From a virus: a stretch of 29,301 nucleotides of DNA. The position numbers and the translations under genes are program-made. Of the stretch, positions 7,431-15,176 are shown piece by piece; position 1 is the first letter of the stretch; the number at the start of each line of letters is the position of its first letter. The notes under the pieces were generated by a model. The model made no database searches, was not told where the DNA came from, and saw nothing but the letters and a program-made list of their open reading frames with translations. The stretch lies in the IMG/VR virus record IMGVR_UViG_3300034782_000031, positions 1 through 29,301 of that record; one strand, 5' to 3'.

Positions 7431-7817
7431 CTACTCGGAGAGGTCACCCAGGAGATAGGCGGTCAGCTGGTCGGCCCCGTTTCCGGAGACGTCCTCCGCC
7501 AGCTTCGCGATCTCGCCGTTGGGCGCGGTCATCTCGATAGCCTCTTCGATGACATCGAGCGACTTGCCCGCCTCCGCGGCCTTCTCGATACGCTCCACCT
7601 TGTCCTCGAAGGGGGTATCGGTGTCGATCCCCTTCTTCTCCATGGTGCGAGCGATCTTCTCGATCCGGTCGCGGTGGTTCCGCTCTCCCAACTGCTCGGA
7701 GAGCTCGGCGTTCTTCTCGAGAAGCTCATCCCGCTCGGCGACGAGTGCCCGGAGTACACCAGGCACCGCCGAGTAGACCTGAGCTGCCTTCGCTGCGCTG
7801 ATCTTCTCTTGGCTCAT
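7431..7817 (-). CDS. Coiled-coil head assembly protein, scaffold candidate
   Basis: A 128-residue charged, mostly helical protein. ATG at 7817 follows a GGAGG that begins in the stop of the upstream gene. A coiled-coil segment is visible at about 24-55 (LVAERDELLEKNAELSEQLG), followed by two EK-type motifs (DRIEKIARTMEKKG, VERIEKAAEAG) and an acidic tail. Size and composition fit a scaffolding or internal head component placed between the protease and capsid genes. Which of this protein and its upstream neighbour is the true scaffold is open. Confidence 0.75.
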   Translation of the reverse strand: MSQEKISAAKAAQVYSAVPGVLRALVAERDELLEKNAELSEQLGERNHRDRIEKIARTMEKKGIDTDTPFEDKVERIEKAAEAGKSLDVIEEAIEMTAPNGEIAKLAEDVSGNGADQLTAYLLGDLSE

Positions 7818-7826
7818 GGTGTCCTC

Positions 7827-8924
7827 CTAGTACCCGCCCGAGAGCGGCATGTTGAAGCCCGAGGTCTTCTCCTCCTCGTCCTTGGACTCGGAGGTGTCCC
7901 CGTTCTTCTTCTCCTCGGCCTTGGCCTTCATGACCTCCTGCAGCTTGGAGGCCTTCTCCTTCTGCTCGGGAGTCGCGTTGGGCGCGGCCCCCTCCTCCGC
8001 GATCTTGCGGAGCCAGGCCCTCGCCGCCGCCCGCTTCTCGACCGACGACAGCTTCACGCCGGCCTGAGAGGTTGCGTCGAGGACGTTGTGAAGAACCGGA
8101 TCCGTGCTCTTCTTCTGAGCTGGTTCGTCGAGAACCTCACCCATCCGTGCCTTGGGTACGGCCTTCGCCTGCTGCTTGGTGTAGTTGGTGGCCGCCTCGT
8201 TGGAGGCCACCATCGTCTCCTGCTTGCTCACCTCGCCCGGCTGAGAGGGGACATCCTTCTCGGCCTCGGAGGCGTTGGGGTTCTCCAGGGGCTCACGGCC
8301 CGCGGAGTTGGTCGCCGGGTTCAGAGCGTTCTCGGCGCGCTTCATGATGCCGAGGACACGCTGGACCTGCGCCTGCTTCTGGACGTCCTTGTTCGTCCAG
8401 TCCTCCGATCCGCCCGGAGGATCCTGGATGGTGGTCTCCAGGGCGGTGGCGGGGTTGGTCTGCCCCGGGGACTTGGGATCGGAGCCCGGGTTCTTCGGCG
8501 CCTGCTGCTGATCGGTCGCCTGCCCGGTCTCCGTGTTCTGCATCCCGGGGGTAGGGGAGTCCACCGTGTTGGGCATGGCGGTGGAGCCGATGCCCGAGCC
8601 GACGGTGGTGGTGGGTGGCTTGTGCGACAGAGGCGGCTCCGGCTTGCCGACAGCCTCCTTCTCGAGGAAGTTGACGTTGAGGTACTCGACCGCGGACGCC
8701 AGCTTCTCGACGTACACGGAAGAGACCTTCTCCTGATCGACCCCCTCCTCGTTGCGCTCCGGAGCTGTGCTCTCGTTGCCGTTGGAGGCCTGTGCCGGAG
8801 GAGCCTTCTTTTCCTTCTTCTTCGCCTCTTCCGACTTGGTCTCCTCCTCTGCCTGAGCGAGCTTCTCCCGCATGTCGGCTTCGGCGGCTACCTGCCGGAC
8901 CATATCCTGAAGCGTGAAGTCCAT
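7827..8924 (-). CDS. Disordered head assembly/scaffold-like protein with processing-type motifs
   Basis: A 365-residue protein with ATG at 8924 behind an AAGGAGGACC-like site. The N-terminus (1-45) is helical and charged (DMREKLAQAEEE). Residues 60-95 contain YVEKLASAVEYLNVNFLEKEAVG. A long Pro/Thr/Gln/Asn-rich region (about 95-260) is predicted by eye to be disordered. The C-terminus returns to charged helix with SVEKRAAARAWLRKIAEEG. The EKLA, EKEA and RKIA sites match the recurring K-x-A motif of this cluster. Position two genes before the capsid gene and this composition suggest a scaffold or internal protein cleaved by the head protease. No family was recognised. Confidence 0.78.
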   Translation of the reverse strand: MDFTLQDMVRQVAAEADMREKLAQAEEETKSEEAKKKEKKAPPAQASNGNESTAPERNEEGVDQEKVSSVYVEKLASAVEYLNVNFLEKEAVGKPEPPLSHKPPTTTVGSGIGSTAMPNTVDSPTPGMQNTETGQATDQQQAPKNPGSDPKSPGQTNPATALETTIQDPPGGSEDWTNKDVQKQAQVQRVLGIMKRAENALNPATNSAGREPLENPNASEAEKDVPSQPGEVSKQETMVASNEAATNYTKQQAKAVPKARMGEVLDEPAQKKSTDPVLHNVLDATSQAGVKLSSVEKRAAARAWLRKIAEEGAAPNATPEQKEKASKLQEVMKAKAEEKKNGDTSESKDEEEKTSGFNMPLSGGY

Positions 8925-8938
8925 TCTGGTCCTCCTTG

Positions 8939-9235
8939 TTAACGCACCCCAAACACTACGTTGGGTGGCGGTTGATGTCGAGCATCCGCCGCCTGCGCAG
9001 GGTTGGTGGCGGGGGGCGTCTCCACGTTAGGTTGCGAGTAGTTTTGCCGCTTGCCGAACTGGGGAGCCGGCCGGATCACCTTGGGGCCCATGTCGCCGGG
9101 GGCTGTCGGCGCCTTCGGAGCTTGACGACCGGGGAGCTTGGACCTCGGGGCCTGCGTGGTCTTCGAGGTCCACACGCTCTCCGAAGATCGAGACTGCGCC
9201 CCGATCTTCTCAAGCTCTTCGAAAAACGCCGTCAT
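8939..9235 (-). CDS. Small virion protein with N-terminal FFEELEKIGA motif and Pro-rich tail
   Basis: A 98-residue protein from ATG 9235, starting MTAFFEELEKIGAQ. A TTG at 9262 in the same frame would add nine residues. I prefer the ATG because it has a GGGA ribosome site six bases upstream and puts the FFxELxKIG element at the N-terminus, as in the partial gene at the left edge. The rest is basic, Pro/Ala/Gln-rich and probably disordered (PNVETPPATNPAQAAD). Likely a minor internal head or virion protein; function unknown. Confidence 0.7.
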   Translation of the reverse strand: MTAFFEELEKIGAQSRSSESVWTSKTTQAPRSKLPGRQAPKAPTAPGDMGPKVIRPAPQFGKRQNYSQPNVETPPATNPAQAADARHQPPPNVVFGVR

Positions 9236-9280
9236 GTTGATCCCAAGCAACTCATTCCTCAAGGTAGCGGCTGGCTACTC

Positions 9281-10027
9281 CTACTCGTTCCACTCCACCG
9301 GGTACCCGGCCTCGTGGAGCATCTCCAGCGCCCGGATCTCCACCGCCTCGTCGTAGGAGACCTTCTCCTGCCCCGGCACCTCGTAGCCGGCCTCGTGGAG
9401 CATCTCCAGCGCCCGCTGCTCGGCGACGGTGTCGAAGGCCGACCCCTTCTTCTCCTTGCCCTTGCCTGCCTTGGCGCCCGCGTAGCCACCGACTCCGGCG
9501 GCGGCGCCGATGCCCACGCCCTTGCCCACGCCCTTGGCGATGTTGCGCGCCTTCTCGACGGCCTTGCGCTCCTTGGCGAGCATGGCGGTGGCCCCGCGGG
9601 TGGGGCTCATGCCCTCCAGACGCTTCGCCTCGCTCCCGGTCAGGAGCTGCCCGACCCTCTTGACCTTGCCGACCTGGCGCCGGAGGAAGCGCCCGGTGGC
9701 GCTCGTGGCGCCGGGGATCTTGGCGGCTTCCTTCTCGATGTTGTTGAGCTCCTGGACCATGGAGTGGGCCATGACGCGCCCCAGGAAGTCCGCCTCGGCG
9801 AACTTCTCCTGGCCCTCGTCGGTCTCCTCGGCCTCGGCGGTGTGCTCGATGCCGCCCTGGAGCTCGTTGATCATGCCGGCGATCTCTTCGTCGGAGAACT
9901 GGTTCAGATCCAGACCTTCCTCCTCGGCCAGCTTCACCAGAAGCTCCGCGGCGGCGGTCTTCTCCAGATCGTCCTCCTCGTACTCGACCTGACCGGTCCC
10001 GTAGATTGCAGCGAGCTGCTCGTCCAT
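9281..10027 (-). CDS. Head-associated protein with tandem C-terminal repeat and multiple K-x-A motifs
   Basis: A 248-residue protein; ATG at 10027 follows GAAGGAGAG. The acidic N-terminal half contains several processing-type motifs: DLEKTAAAELLVKLAEEEG (20-38), QEKFAEADF (73-81) and NIEKEAAKI (96-104). A basic region (112-165) precedes a Gly/Ala hairpin (166-190, GVGKGVGIGAAAGVGGYAG). The C-terminus has two copies of RALEMLHEAGY (205-215 and 232-242) spaced 27 residues apart. It is encoded just downstream of the protease gene. Neither a fold family nor an enzymatic motif was recognised; an internal head or scaffold role is inferred. Confidence 0.78.
   Translation of the reverse strand: MDEQLAAIYGTGQVEYEEDDLEKTAAAELLVKLAEEEGLDLNQFSDEEIAGMINELQGGIEHTAEAEETDEGQEKFAEADFLGRVMAHSMVQELNNIEKEAAKIPGATSATGRFLRRQVGKVKRVGQLLTGSEAKRLEGMSPTRGATAMLAKERKAVEKARNIAKGVGKGVGIGAAAGVGGYAGAKAGKGKEKKGSAFDTVAEQRALEMLHEAGYEVPGQEKVSYDEAVEIRALEMLHEAGYPVEWNE
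9306..9415. repeat. 29-bp perfect direct repeat within a coding region
   Basis: Positions 9306-9334 and 9387-9415 are identical over 29 bases (CCGGCCTCGTGGAGCATCTC and onward), spaced 81 bases apart, i.e. exactly 27 codons. The repeat encodes the two RALEMLHEAGY units at the end of the 9281-10027 gene. The perfect DNA identity suggests a recent duplication or gene conversion. Confidence 0.9.
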
Positions 10028-10116
10028 GATGTCTCTCCTTCTTCGGTTTAGTTCGGTTTCCTCTCAGCCAGGTGATCGCATCCTTGAGGTATCAAAGCCC
10101 CTAACGTCCACCGAAG
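10028..10116 (-). promoter_or_regulatory. Gap upstream of the scaffold/capsid genes with a possible -10 element
   Basis: This 89-base gap holds the ribosome site GAAGGAG for the downstream gene and a direct repeat CGGTTT-AGTT-CGGTTT. On the minus strand CTTTGATACCT lies at 10097-10087. It matches 9 of 11 bases of CTCTTATACCT upstream of the large terminase gene. No good -35 box is visible. It may be an internal promoter for the capsid genes; this is weak. Confidence 0.3.
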
Positions 10117-12147
10117 CTAAAGCAGTTGGCCAACCCCTTGTTTCAGTCCTTCTTTCAGGGATGCCCCACCACCTTTGACTGCGTCCACGACACCGCGGAC
10201 GAGCCGCCTGGGAATCTGAGATCCTTGTTGATGAAGAGCGCCCATCCCAGCCATCACCATGAGCGTTTTGGGATTCTCGGCCGCCAGGTTCATCAACGCC
10301 CCTGTTGGTCCTCGTGCTCCCATCATCGCTCGTCTCTGTTGGTGCGCCGCCCAACGACTCAGCGCGAAGGCTCCGCCTACTGCGCCTAGGACCACAGCTG
10401 GGTTGACCCCAGCAGCGGTCTTTTCAAAGCCGTCTGCAAGTCCTGATCTGTGGACTGTTTCCCACAGATCAGGATCCGCATCCACAATGGCTCCTGCATC
10501 TACTAGACAATCTCCGATCCGATCTAGGTAGCCATTATAAGCTGCCGAGATCTTCTGTAGGAAGGGGGTTTCTTCAGCTTCTTTCCCCTCCCCGTCATCA
10601 GCCTTTGGCGCCCCACAGATCGTGATGCGGACCACCCTACGTCTTGCGATGGGCTCCAGCATGCTACGATCTTCCATCATCGGCAAGAGGAGACGCTTCA
10701 GCATGGAACTGAAGTGCCCCGATCCCAGGGGGATCGAGGTGTCAGACTCGTCTGTGGGAGGGATCACCTCCCCGTCTCGATCGAGCTGGTCTGCCAGTGG
10801 TTTCTTGCCGAGCCGGATGATGGTGATCCTCTGGAACTCGCGGGGCTTGAGGATCATCCCCATCGTCGTGGGCGTGGAGAGTGCCTCGCTGAGGTCACCC
10901 TTGCCCAGTTGATCGAGGACTTCATCCGGCAAATCTGGTCTGTTGTCTTCCAGGGGCACGGCTTTGCTGCCAAACTGAGACGGCTTGACATCCTTTATAA
11001 TCTCCGCGCCCTTGCGCTGGGAAGCCTTTTTCTCCCGGAGCCGATCGCGCACGATGTCGATGGCCGACCGCTTCTCCTTCCCCTGGGACTTGCTATGGAT
11101 GCTGGCAATCCTCTTGCCGGTGAGCAGCTCGCTCCAAACCTCTCGGACTTTCTTCCGGCCGGGGTGGCTGGTACTCCACACACTGGGGATTGCCGCTACC
11201 TTCTCGAACGACTTCTCTGTGCTCGGCTGCTCGTAGCCCATCTCTTCCGCTACCAACCAGGAGGGGATCGTGACATATTTTCGACCCCCAGTATGCGCCA
11301 TAGCCAACTTTGCCATGACCTTTGCGGTCTTGTCAGCACCGATGAAAACAAAAGAGATGTCGAAGAACCTGGGGTAGTCGTTGATCGCGTAGACCTTCGT
11401 GCCGTCCGCCAAGATCTTGTTGAGCATGCCCTTGAGGTGCTCGCAGTAGTCGTTCCGGGTGACGGACAGACCCCTGATGGGATTCTTCCGGTGGAACAAC
11501 AGCACTGCCTGACCAACAGAGCGGTGCCTGGCCGGGTCGAAAGTGGCCTGGGCCTGTCGGTACTTCTTCCAGTCCAGGCACTTGGAGCAGAGGTCGTAGG
11601 GGACCTTGCAGCCCATGCTCACGTCGGGGAACAGGCCGTGGTCCAGCTTGTCGCACACGTCGGTGGCCCCGAACATCTCTGCCCGCTTGCGGTCGATCAT
11701 GACCACCAGCTCGACGCGCTTCATGGCGTCGTTCCAGGCAGCCAGCTCGACCTTGCCGAAGGCCTTGCTTGGGTCCTTGTTGACGTGGTGCTTGTATGGG
11801 AAGGCTCCGTAGAAGGTCTCGTATCCGTAGACCGGGCCCTTGTGGATCAAAGAGGCTTCCGGGAAGTAGTCCCCGTTGATGTTCGAGCCCCAGAACTCAC
11901 CAGCTCCCAGGGCGTTGACGAGGACGTAGATCCTTTGGGAATCGGGCTTCAGCTTGTCGAGGTATGCCTGGACCTGCGGGAGCATGGGCGCTGCTGTCTT
12001 GGCCATCCCCCGATAGGGATGGCCGTCTCCGCTGCGGACCCCTCCGAAGAAGGCCGCGGCCTTCTCCATCTCACCTGGCTGGAAGATCTCCACCAGGCGT
12101 TCGCCCTGCTCACGTCGGGCTTTGAACTGGCATACCTTGACGATCAT
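10117..12147 (-). CDS. Head maturation (prohead) serine protease with long C-terminal extension
   Basis: A 676-residue protein; its ATG overlaps the stop of the upstream gene (ATGA). Residues of about 70-300 look like an HK97/herpes-type maturation protease: NINGDYFPE (89-97), His120/His121 in YKHHVNKDPS, a strand-rich KRVELVVMID (143-152), and catalytic-type Ser177 in FPDVSMGCKV. A cysteine cluster (C180, C187, C190, C235) could bind a metal, which is unusual. Around 300-570 is a charged region. The C-terminus (about 580-676) is Gly/Ala-rich and partly hydrophobic. Motifs of the cluster-wide K-x-A type occur near the N-terminus (MEKAAA 27-32, MAKTAA 48-53) and at 314-319 (FEKVAA) and 574-579 (FEKTAA), which would be natural self-cleavage sites. 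Such proteases are usually about 200 residues, so this one is large. Confidence 0.82.
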   Translation of the reverse strand: MIVKVCQFKARREQGERLVEIFQPGEMEKAAAFFGGVRSGDGHPYRGMAKTAAPMLPQVQAYLDKLKPDSQRIYVLVNALGAGEFWGSNINGDYFPEASLIHKGPVYGYETFYGAFPYKHHVNKDPSKAFGKVELAAWNDAMKRVELVVMIDRKRAEMFGATDVCDKLDHGLFPDVSMGCKVPYDLCSKCLDWKKYRQAQATFDPARHRSVGQAVLLFHRKNPIRGLSVTRNDYCEHLKGMLNKILADGTKVYAINDYPRFFDISFVFIGADKTAKVMAKLAMAHTGGRKYVTIPSWLVAEEMGYEQPSTEKSFEKVAAIPSVWSTSHPGRKKVREVWSELLTGKRIASIHSKSQGKEKRSAIDIVRDRLREKKASQRKGAEIIKDVKPSQFGSKAVPLEDNRPDLPDEVLDQLGKGDLSEALSTPTTMGMILKPREFQRITIIRLGKKPLADQLDRDGEVIPPTDESDTSIPLGSGHFSSMLKRLLLPMMEDRSMLEPIARRRVVRITICGAPKADDGEGKEAEETPFLQKISAAYNGYLDRIGDCLVDAGAIVDADPDLWETVHRSGLADGFEKTAAGVNPAVVLGAVGGAFALSRWAAHQQRRAMMGARGPTGALMNLAAENPKTLMVMAGMGALHQQGSQIPRRLVRGVVDAVKGGGASLKEGLKQGVGQLL

Positions 12148-12635
12148 AGCTCGAAGGGGTTCTCACTGTCCGGTCGGAAGGTATCGACCTTGGTCGGCCG
12201 GAATGCCTCGGAGATGGGACCCCTGCCAGCCTTGCCCTGGGTGATGTTCCTCTGGGTCTCGGCCAGCAGCTTGGCGGACTGGAGAGGGACGGCCGGACCA
12301 GACTCAGGTGACATCTCCAGCGTGTTCCGGATGTACGACCCAGCGATGAGTGGGTCTGCCGCCAGGGAGGGTGCGGTCTTGCGCAGGGAGTTGTAGACCA
12401 TCTGCACCGAGCCGGCGTCGTGCTGGCGCAGCATGGGGTTGGCCTTCAACATGTTGGAGTAGTCCCGCACCCTGGTGAACCGCTCCTTGACCATGCCGAT
12501 GCCCTTGCTGGCAGCGACACCCATCGCGGCGACACCAGCGGACGCGATGGCTCCAGGCAGAGCCTCCTTGACGGCTCTGCCCATGGCGTCGAGCCAGCCC
12601 GCCTCCTTCAGGAACTCGTCGACTGGATTGCTCAT
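12144..12635 (-). CDS. Small head-cluster protein, FLKEAGW N-terminus
   Basis: A 163-residue protein starting MSNPVDEFLKEAGWLD at ATG 12635, which overlaps the TGA of the upstream gene. The same frame stays open to 12977, but that extension has the Arg/Ser/Gly composition of a shadow frame and overlaps two real genes, so it was dropped. An Ala/Gly hydrophobic segment (residues about 20-45, ALPGAIASAGVAAMGVAAS) follows the N-terminal motif. The stop overlaps the protease start, so the two are probably translationally coupled. Function unknown; internal head protein inferred. Confidence 0.8.
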   Translation of the reverse strand: MSNPVDEFLKEAGWLDAMGRAVKEALPGAIASAGVAAMGVAASKGIGMVKERFTRVRDYSNMLKANPMLRQHDAGSVQMVYNSLRKTAPSLAADPLIAGSYIRNTLEMSPESGPAVPLQSAKLLAETQRNITQGKAGRGPISEAFRPTKVDTFRPDSENPFEL

Positions 12636-12934
12636 CAGTACCCTCGCTGCGCCTTCTTCATCGCCCGGCGCTGTTTCCAGATGTGATACTTCATCCGGGC
12701 CCGCTGGACAGGCTCGGACTCCCAGCCCTTCTTCGCCCCGTAGGCCACCGCCAGATGAGGGGCGACCCTGGCGGCCAGGGCCAGGTTCTTGTGCCCACGG
12801 CTGGCCATGAACTCGGCGGCCCCTTTGCCGGCCCGATCGATGGACCGCACGATGTCCCCGGCTGTGCCCAGGACACCGCCGTGCTTCTCCAGATCCTGTC
12901 GGAGTAGATAGAACGCAGCGGCGAGATCGATCAT
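12635..12934 (-). CDS. Small basic protein of the head operon
   Basis: A 99-residue protein. Its ATG overlaps the stop of the upstream gene (ATGA) and its TGA overlaps the next start, so it sits inside a coupled four-gene unit ending in the protease. The sequence has an N-terminal amphipathic helix (AAAFYLLRQDLEKHGG), an Ala-rich middle (HKNLALAARVAPHLAVAYGA) and a strongly basic C-terminus (KYHIWKQRRAMKKAQRG) that could contact DNA. No family recognised. Confidence 0.8.
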   Translation of the reverse strand: MIDLAAAFYLLRQDLEKHGGVLGTAGDIVRSIDRAGKGAAEFMASRGHKNLALAARVAPHLAVAYGAKKGWESEPVQRARMKYHIWKQRRAMKKAQRGY

Positions 12935-13848
12935 CGGACCCCCAGCTTCCCGTTGACCTCGTTGAGCTGCTCGTCAACGATGCGGATGGAGTGCTCCAGC
13001 TTCCGGTGTTCGTGGGCGACCTTGGTGAAGATCAGGAAGCGATCGATGACCGGGTGCGCAGGGTTTGGGACCACGCCGGCGCTCGCGGTCTTGGACAGGG
13101 ACTCGTCCATCTGCTCCTTGTCCATGATCCTCCGCTGCCGGAGGTGATCTCGGAGCAGCTGGGTAGCCTCCTTCACCATCCTGGTGTCGCCGAAGCTCGA
13201 CCAGGCACGCACGACATCCCCCAGGGTCGAGCCGTCCATCACCTGCTGGGCCCCGGCCTCGCAGAGGTCGTTCTTGATGTCGTTGAGGAAGATCTCGGAG
13301 GAGGAGAGCTTGCTCATGTAGTGCTCGTGCACGCCTTCCAGCCGCGACCGTAGATCTGCCAGCTCCTCTCCGGGCTGATGCCTGGCATGATGCGGAACCG
13401 CTTCTGCGGTCTTCTCCATCCCGGCGCCGAACGCCTCGGCCAGGATCGAATCGCTGGCACCGGCCGTCTTGTAGTGGCCGCTGGGAGGGAGGTAGGCCGC
13501 AGTCTTGACCTGGTGGACGGCGGGTGAGGACCCGTCGTTCAGATCTTGCAGCACCTTCGCCGGGCTCGCCGGACCCCCCACGAACGTGACGTTCCGAACC
13601 TCCCCCGCCTTCTCGAACTCGCTCAGGTAGGCGTTGGTGTTCGCGAACTCGCACACCCTCTTCACCTGCTCCGGTGCGAGGCGTGCCTCCTTCACGGTCT
13701 CCACGACCGCCTCGCTGAGTTGAGTACCCTGGGAGGAGTAGAGGGCTGCAGCTCTCTTGCCCATGGCCTCGAGCTGCTCGGGATCGACGTTCTTCGCGGC
13801 CTTCTGCTGGGCAAGACCGAGCGGGATTGCACCTGGCTGATCGCTCAT
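12931..13848 (-). CDS. First gene of the head operon: helical protein rich in K-x-A motifs
   Basis: A 305-residue protein with ATG at 13848 behind AAAGG, about 19 bases downstream of a consensus-like -10 box. It is mostly helical and charged. Six processing-type motifs are visible: FEKAGE (78-83), QVKTAAY (113-119), YKTAG (126-130), MEKTAEA (144-150), LSKTASA (251-257) and FTKVAHE (274-280). The first five bracket a central helical domain (about 155-245). That pattern would fit a head-internal protein cut into pieces during maturation, but no cleavage is shown. The function is unknown. Confidence 0.8.
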   Translation of the reverse strand: MSDQPGAIPLGLAQQKAAKNVDPEQLEAMGKRAAALYSSQGTQLSEAVVETVKEARLAPEQVKRVCEFANTNAYLSEFEKAGEVRNVTFVGGPASPAKVLQDLNDGSSPAVHQVKTAAYLPPSGHYKTAGASDSILAEAFGAGMEKTAEAVPHHARHQPGEELADLRSRLEGVHEHYMSKLSSSEIFLNDIKNDLCEAGAQQVMDGSTLGDVVRAWSSFGDTRMVKEATQLLRDHLRQRRIMDKEQMDESLSKTASAGVVPNPAHPVIDRFLIFTKVAHEHRKLEHSIRIVDEQLNEVNGKLGVR

Positions 13849-13866
13849 GCTGTCACCTTTCGCTCA

Positions 13867-13896
13867 ATCATAGAGGCGCGCTTCCTGCAGTGTCAA
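13867..13896 (-). promoter_or_regulatory. Sigma70-type promoter for the head operon
   Basis: On the minus strand TTGACA (13896-13891) and TATGAT (13872-13867) are separated by 18 bases: a perfect -35 and a 5/6 -10 box. It sits directly before the first gene of the leftward operon. The host polymerase, rather than the phage enzyme, would be expected to read such a site. Confidence 0.7.
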
Positions 13897-13909
13897 CAAT
13901 CGTCACTAC

Positions 13910-13938
13910 TTGAGCACCAGCCTCCGGTCCACTACTAT
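13910..13938 (+). promoter_or_regulatory. Sigma70-like promoter, divergent
   Basis: TTGAGC (13910-13915), a 17-base spacer and TACTAT (13933-13938) precede the rightward gene starting at 13968. Together with the leftward promoter at 13867-13896 it forms a compact divergent pair with the two -35 boxes only 13 bases apart. Confidence 0.55.
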
Positions 13939-13967
13939 TGGTACCACGACCTGATCTAGGGTGGGAA

Positions 13968-14465
13968 GTGGCTGAAGAAGATCTCAGACTGTTGGAAGCC
14001 AGACTCTCGTCTCTTGAGGGGCAAGTCCGGTTCTTGCTGAGGATCAACGGCCTTGACTTGTCCGCCCTCCGATCGGCTCCCGATGAGAAGCTCCTGAAAT
14101 ACTACCAGGATGCCGTCCAGCTGCTAGGGCTAAAATCAAAACAGTACCCGCCGGAGATTGTGGAGCAGTGGGCTGACCTCTTCGCCCAGCTCTCCGAATA
14201 CGAGTGCGCCCGCCTGCAGCTCATCGTGGACTACGAACACACGTGGGAACCGTTCTACCACCTCTGCGTCAGGATGATGACCGGCCTCCGACAGCACCGG
14301 GACATGCCCACAGACGTGGGCATGCAACATCTCTACGCCTTCCTCGAGCGTTCGAGGAAGAACCTACGTGACGTAGCCATCATGATGATCAAGAAGTACC
14401 CGGACACCGTGCCACCCAAGGCAAAAACCCTCCTGAATGGCGATGATCTGTCTGCCTACCTCTAA
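13968..14465 (+). CDS. Unknown helical protein, N-terminal coiled coil
   Basis: A 165-residue protein. I chose GTG at 13968 because AGGG lies six bases upstream; a TTG at 13938 in frame would lie on the -10 box of the likely promoter. The N-terminal 25 residues have coiled-coil spacing (DLRLLEARLSSLEGQVRFLL), followed by helical segments rich in Leu, Tyr and Trp (IVEQWADLFAQLSEYECARL; HTWEPFYHLCVRMM). It has no K-x-A motif and reads against the head and terminase genes. A small regulatory or packaging-accessory role is possible; no family recognised. Confidence 0.8.
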   Translation: MAEEDLRLLEARLSSLEGQVRFLLRINGLDLSALRSAPDEKLLKYYQDAVQLLGLKSKQYPPEIVEQWADLFAQLSEYECARLQLIVDYEHTWEPFYHLCVRMMTGLRQHRDMPTDVGMQHLYAFLERSRKNLRDVAIMMIKKYPDTVPPKAKTLLNGDDLSAYL

Positions 14466-14569
14466 AACTGCAAATCGCTGATATTCCTAGAGATAAGGCT
14501 AGTGAGGCGGAAGAAGTAATTCTTTCCCCTCGCACGATCTGATCAACAACGCCCAAAAAGGAGGTTTCC

Positions 14570-14995
14570 ATGGGCAAGGCAGCGACCGCCGAGAAGGCGG
14601 AGGAGAAGGTCGAGACCACGGTCGACGAGGCGAAGATCGCCGAGGATGTCGGGAAAAAGATGGCCGAGATCTTCGACCTGTCGAAGATCAAGGAGGCCAT
14701 GGCGGAAATGCTGAAGGACCTGGGATACGGGACGCAGGAGATCACCGAGGAGCTGATCTTCAAGTCCTTCCAGGCCATGCCCGCGGAGAAGAAGGATGAC
14801 CTCCTCCGCCGGCACGGTCTCGTCCCCACGCCGGGGTTCTTCTCCAGCATCACCGGCTGGCACAACATCGAGCATCTCCGCTCGAAAGGCTGGGAAAATA
14901 AGGTCCAGGGCGCCATGGGCCTGCTGTACCAGGCCGCCGCGGTCGGCCTCTCTATCTACCTGGGAGTGGACTGGTATCGGAGCCGCGCCGCCTAG
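14570..14995 (+). CDS. Small helical protein with C-terminal membrane segment
   Basis: A 141-residue protein; ATG at 14570 follows a very strong AAGGAGGT site. The first 50 residues are Ala/Lys/Glu-rich and helical (ATAEKAEEKVETTVDEAKIA). A helical middle domain (52-85) precedes a likely single membrane segment at 113-133 (AMGLLYQAAAVGLSIYLGV) with a short basic tail (YRSRAA). The 104-base gap upstream holds ATAAGGCTAG at 14493-14502, similar to a site near 28567. Function unknown; a lysis or membrane role is possible but unsupported. Confidence 0.8.
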   Translation: MGKAATAEKAEEKVETTVDEAKIAEDVGKKMAEIFDLSKIKEAMAEMLKDLGYGTQEITEELIFKSFQAMPAEKKDDLLRRHGLVPTPGFFSSITGWHNIEHLRSKGWENKVQGAMGLLYQAAAVGLSIYLGVDWYRSRAA

Positions 14996-15055
14996 GGAAA
15001 CCGGGGACCGCGCCGTTCCTCCAGAGACTCCATAGCGAAAGGAGGTTCTACAGAA

Positions 15056-15094
15056 ATGTCTAGTCGGAAGCGTCCCTCCTGGCCTCGGGGGTGA
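15056..15094 (+). CDS. Possible 12-residue leader peptide
   Basis: ATG at 15056 lies ten bases after GGAGG (15041-15045) and encodes the basic peptide MSSRKRPSWPRG before TGA. A ribosome site this strong is rarely accidental, but the frame is tiny and nothing obvious is encoded downstream. It may be a leader peptide or a decayed gene. Confidence 0.3.
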   Translation: MSSRKRPSWPRG

Positions 15095-15134
15095 CGTGGA
15101 TTCATAAGGGGCGCGGGGGATAGCCACCTCGTTC

Positions 15135-15176
15135 CGGTGAGGAGTCAAGCCGGTGAAGGGTCGCGCCAAACGGTGA
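15135..15176. repeat. Three CGGTGA direct repeats
   Basis: CGGTGA begins at 15135, 15151 and 15171, each followed by purines (GGAG, AGGG, AGAGGAG). Spacing is 16 and 20 bases. The cluster lies in non-coding DNA just beyond the end of the terminase gene. A protein-binding array is one possibility; the repeats may also be chance in purine-rich DNA. Confidence 0.45.

Noticed and set aside
6444-8942. 832-codon plus-strand frame
   Set aside because: Antisense shadow of the capsid, decoration and scaffold genes; composition is Leu/Arg/Gly/His-rich and has no ribosome site.
12636-12977. 114-residue N-terminal extension of the 12144-12635 gene
   Set aside because: It overlaps two real genes in another frame, has shadow-like composition, and the ATG at 12635 overlaps the upstream stop as in the rest of the operon.
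13938-13967. TTG start for the 13968-14465 gene
   Set aside because: It would lie on the -10 box of the likely promoter and has no ribosome site; GTG at 13968 has AGGG at good spacing.
14466-14569. Promoter CTGCAA-N18-GATAAG before the 14570 gene
   Set aside because: Both boxes match poorly; listed only as context for the ATAAGG observation.
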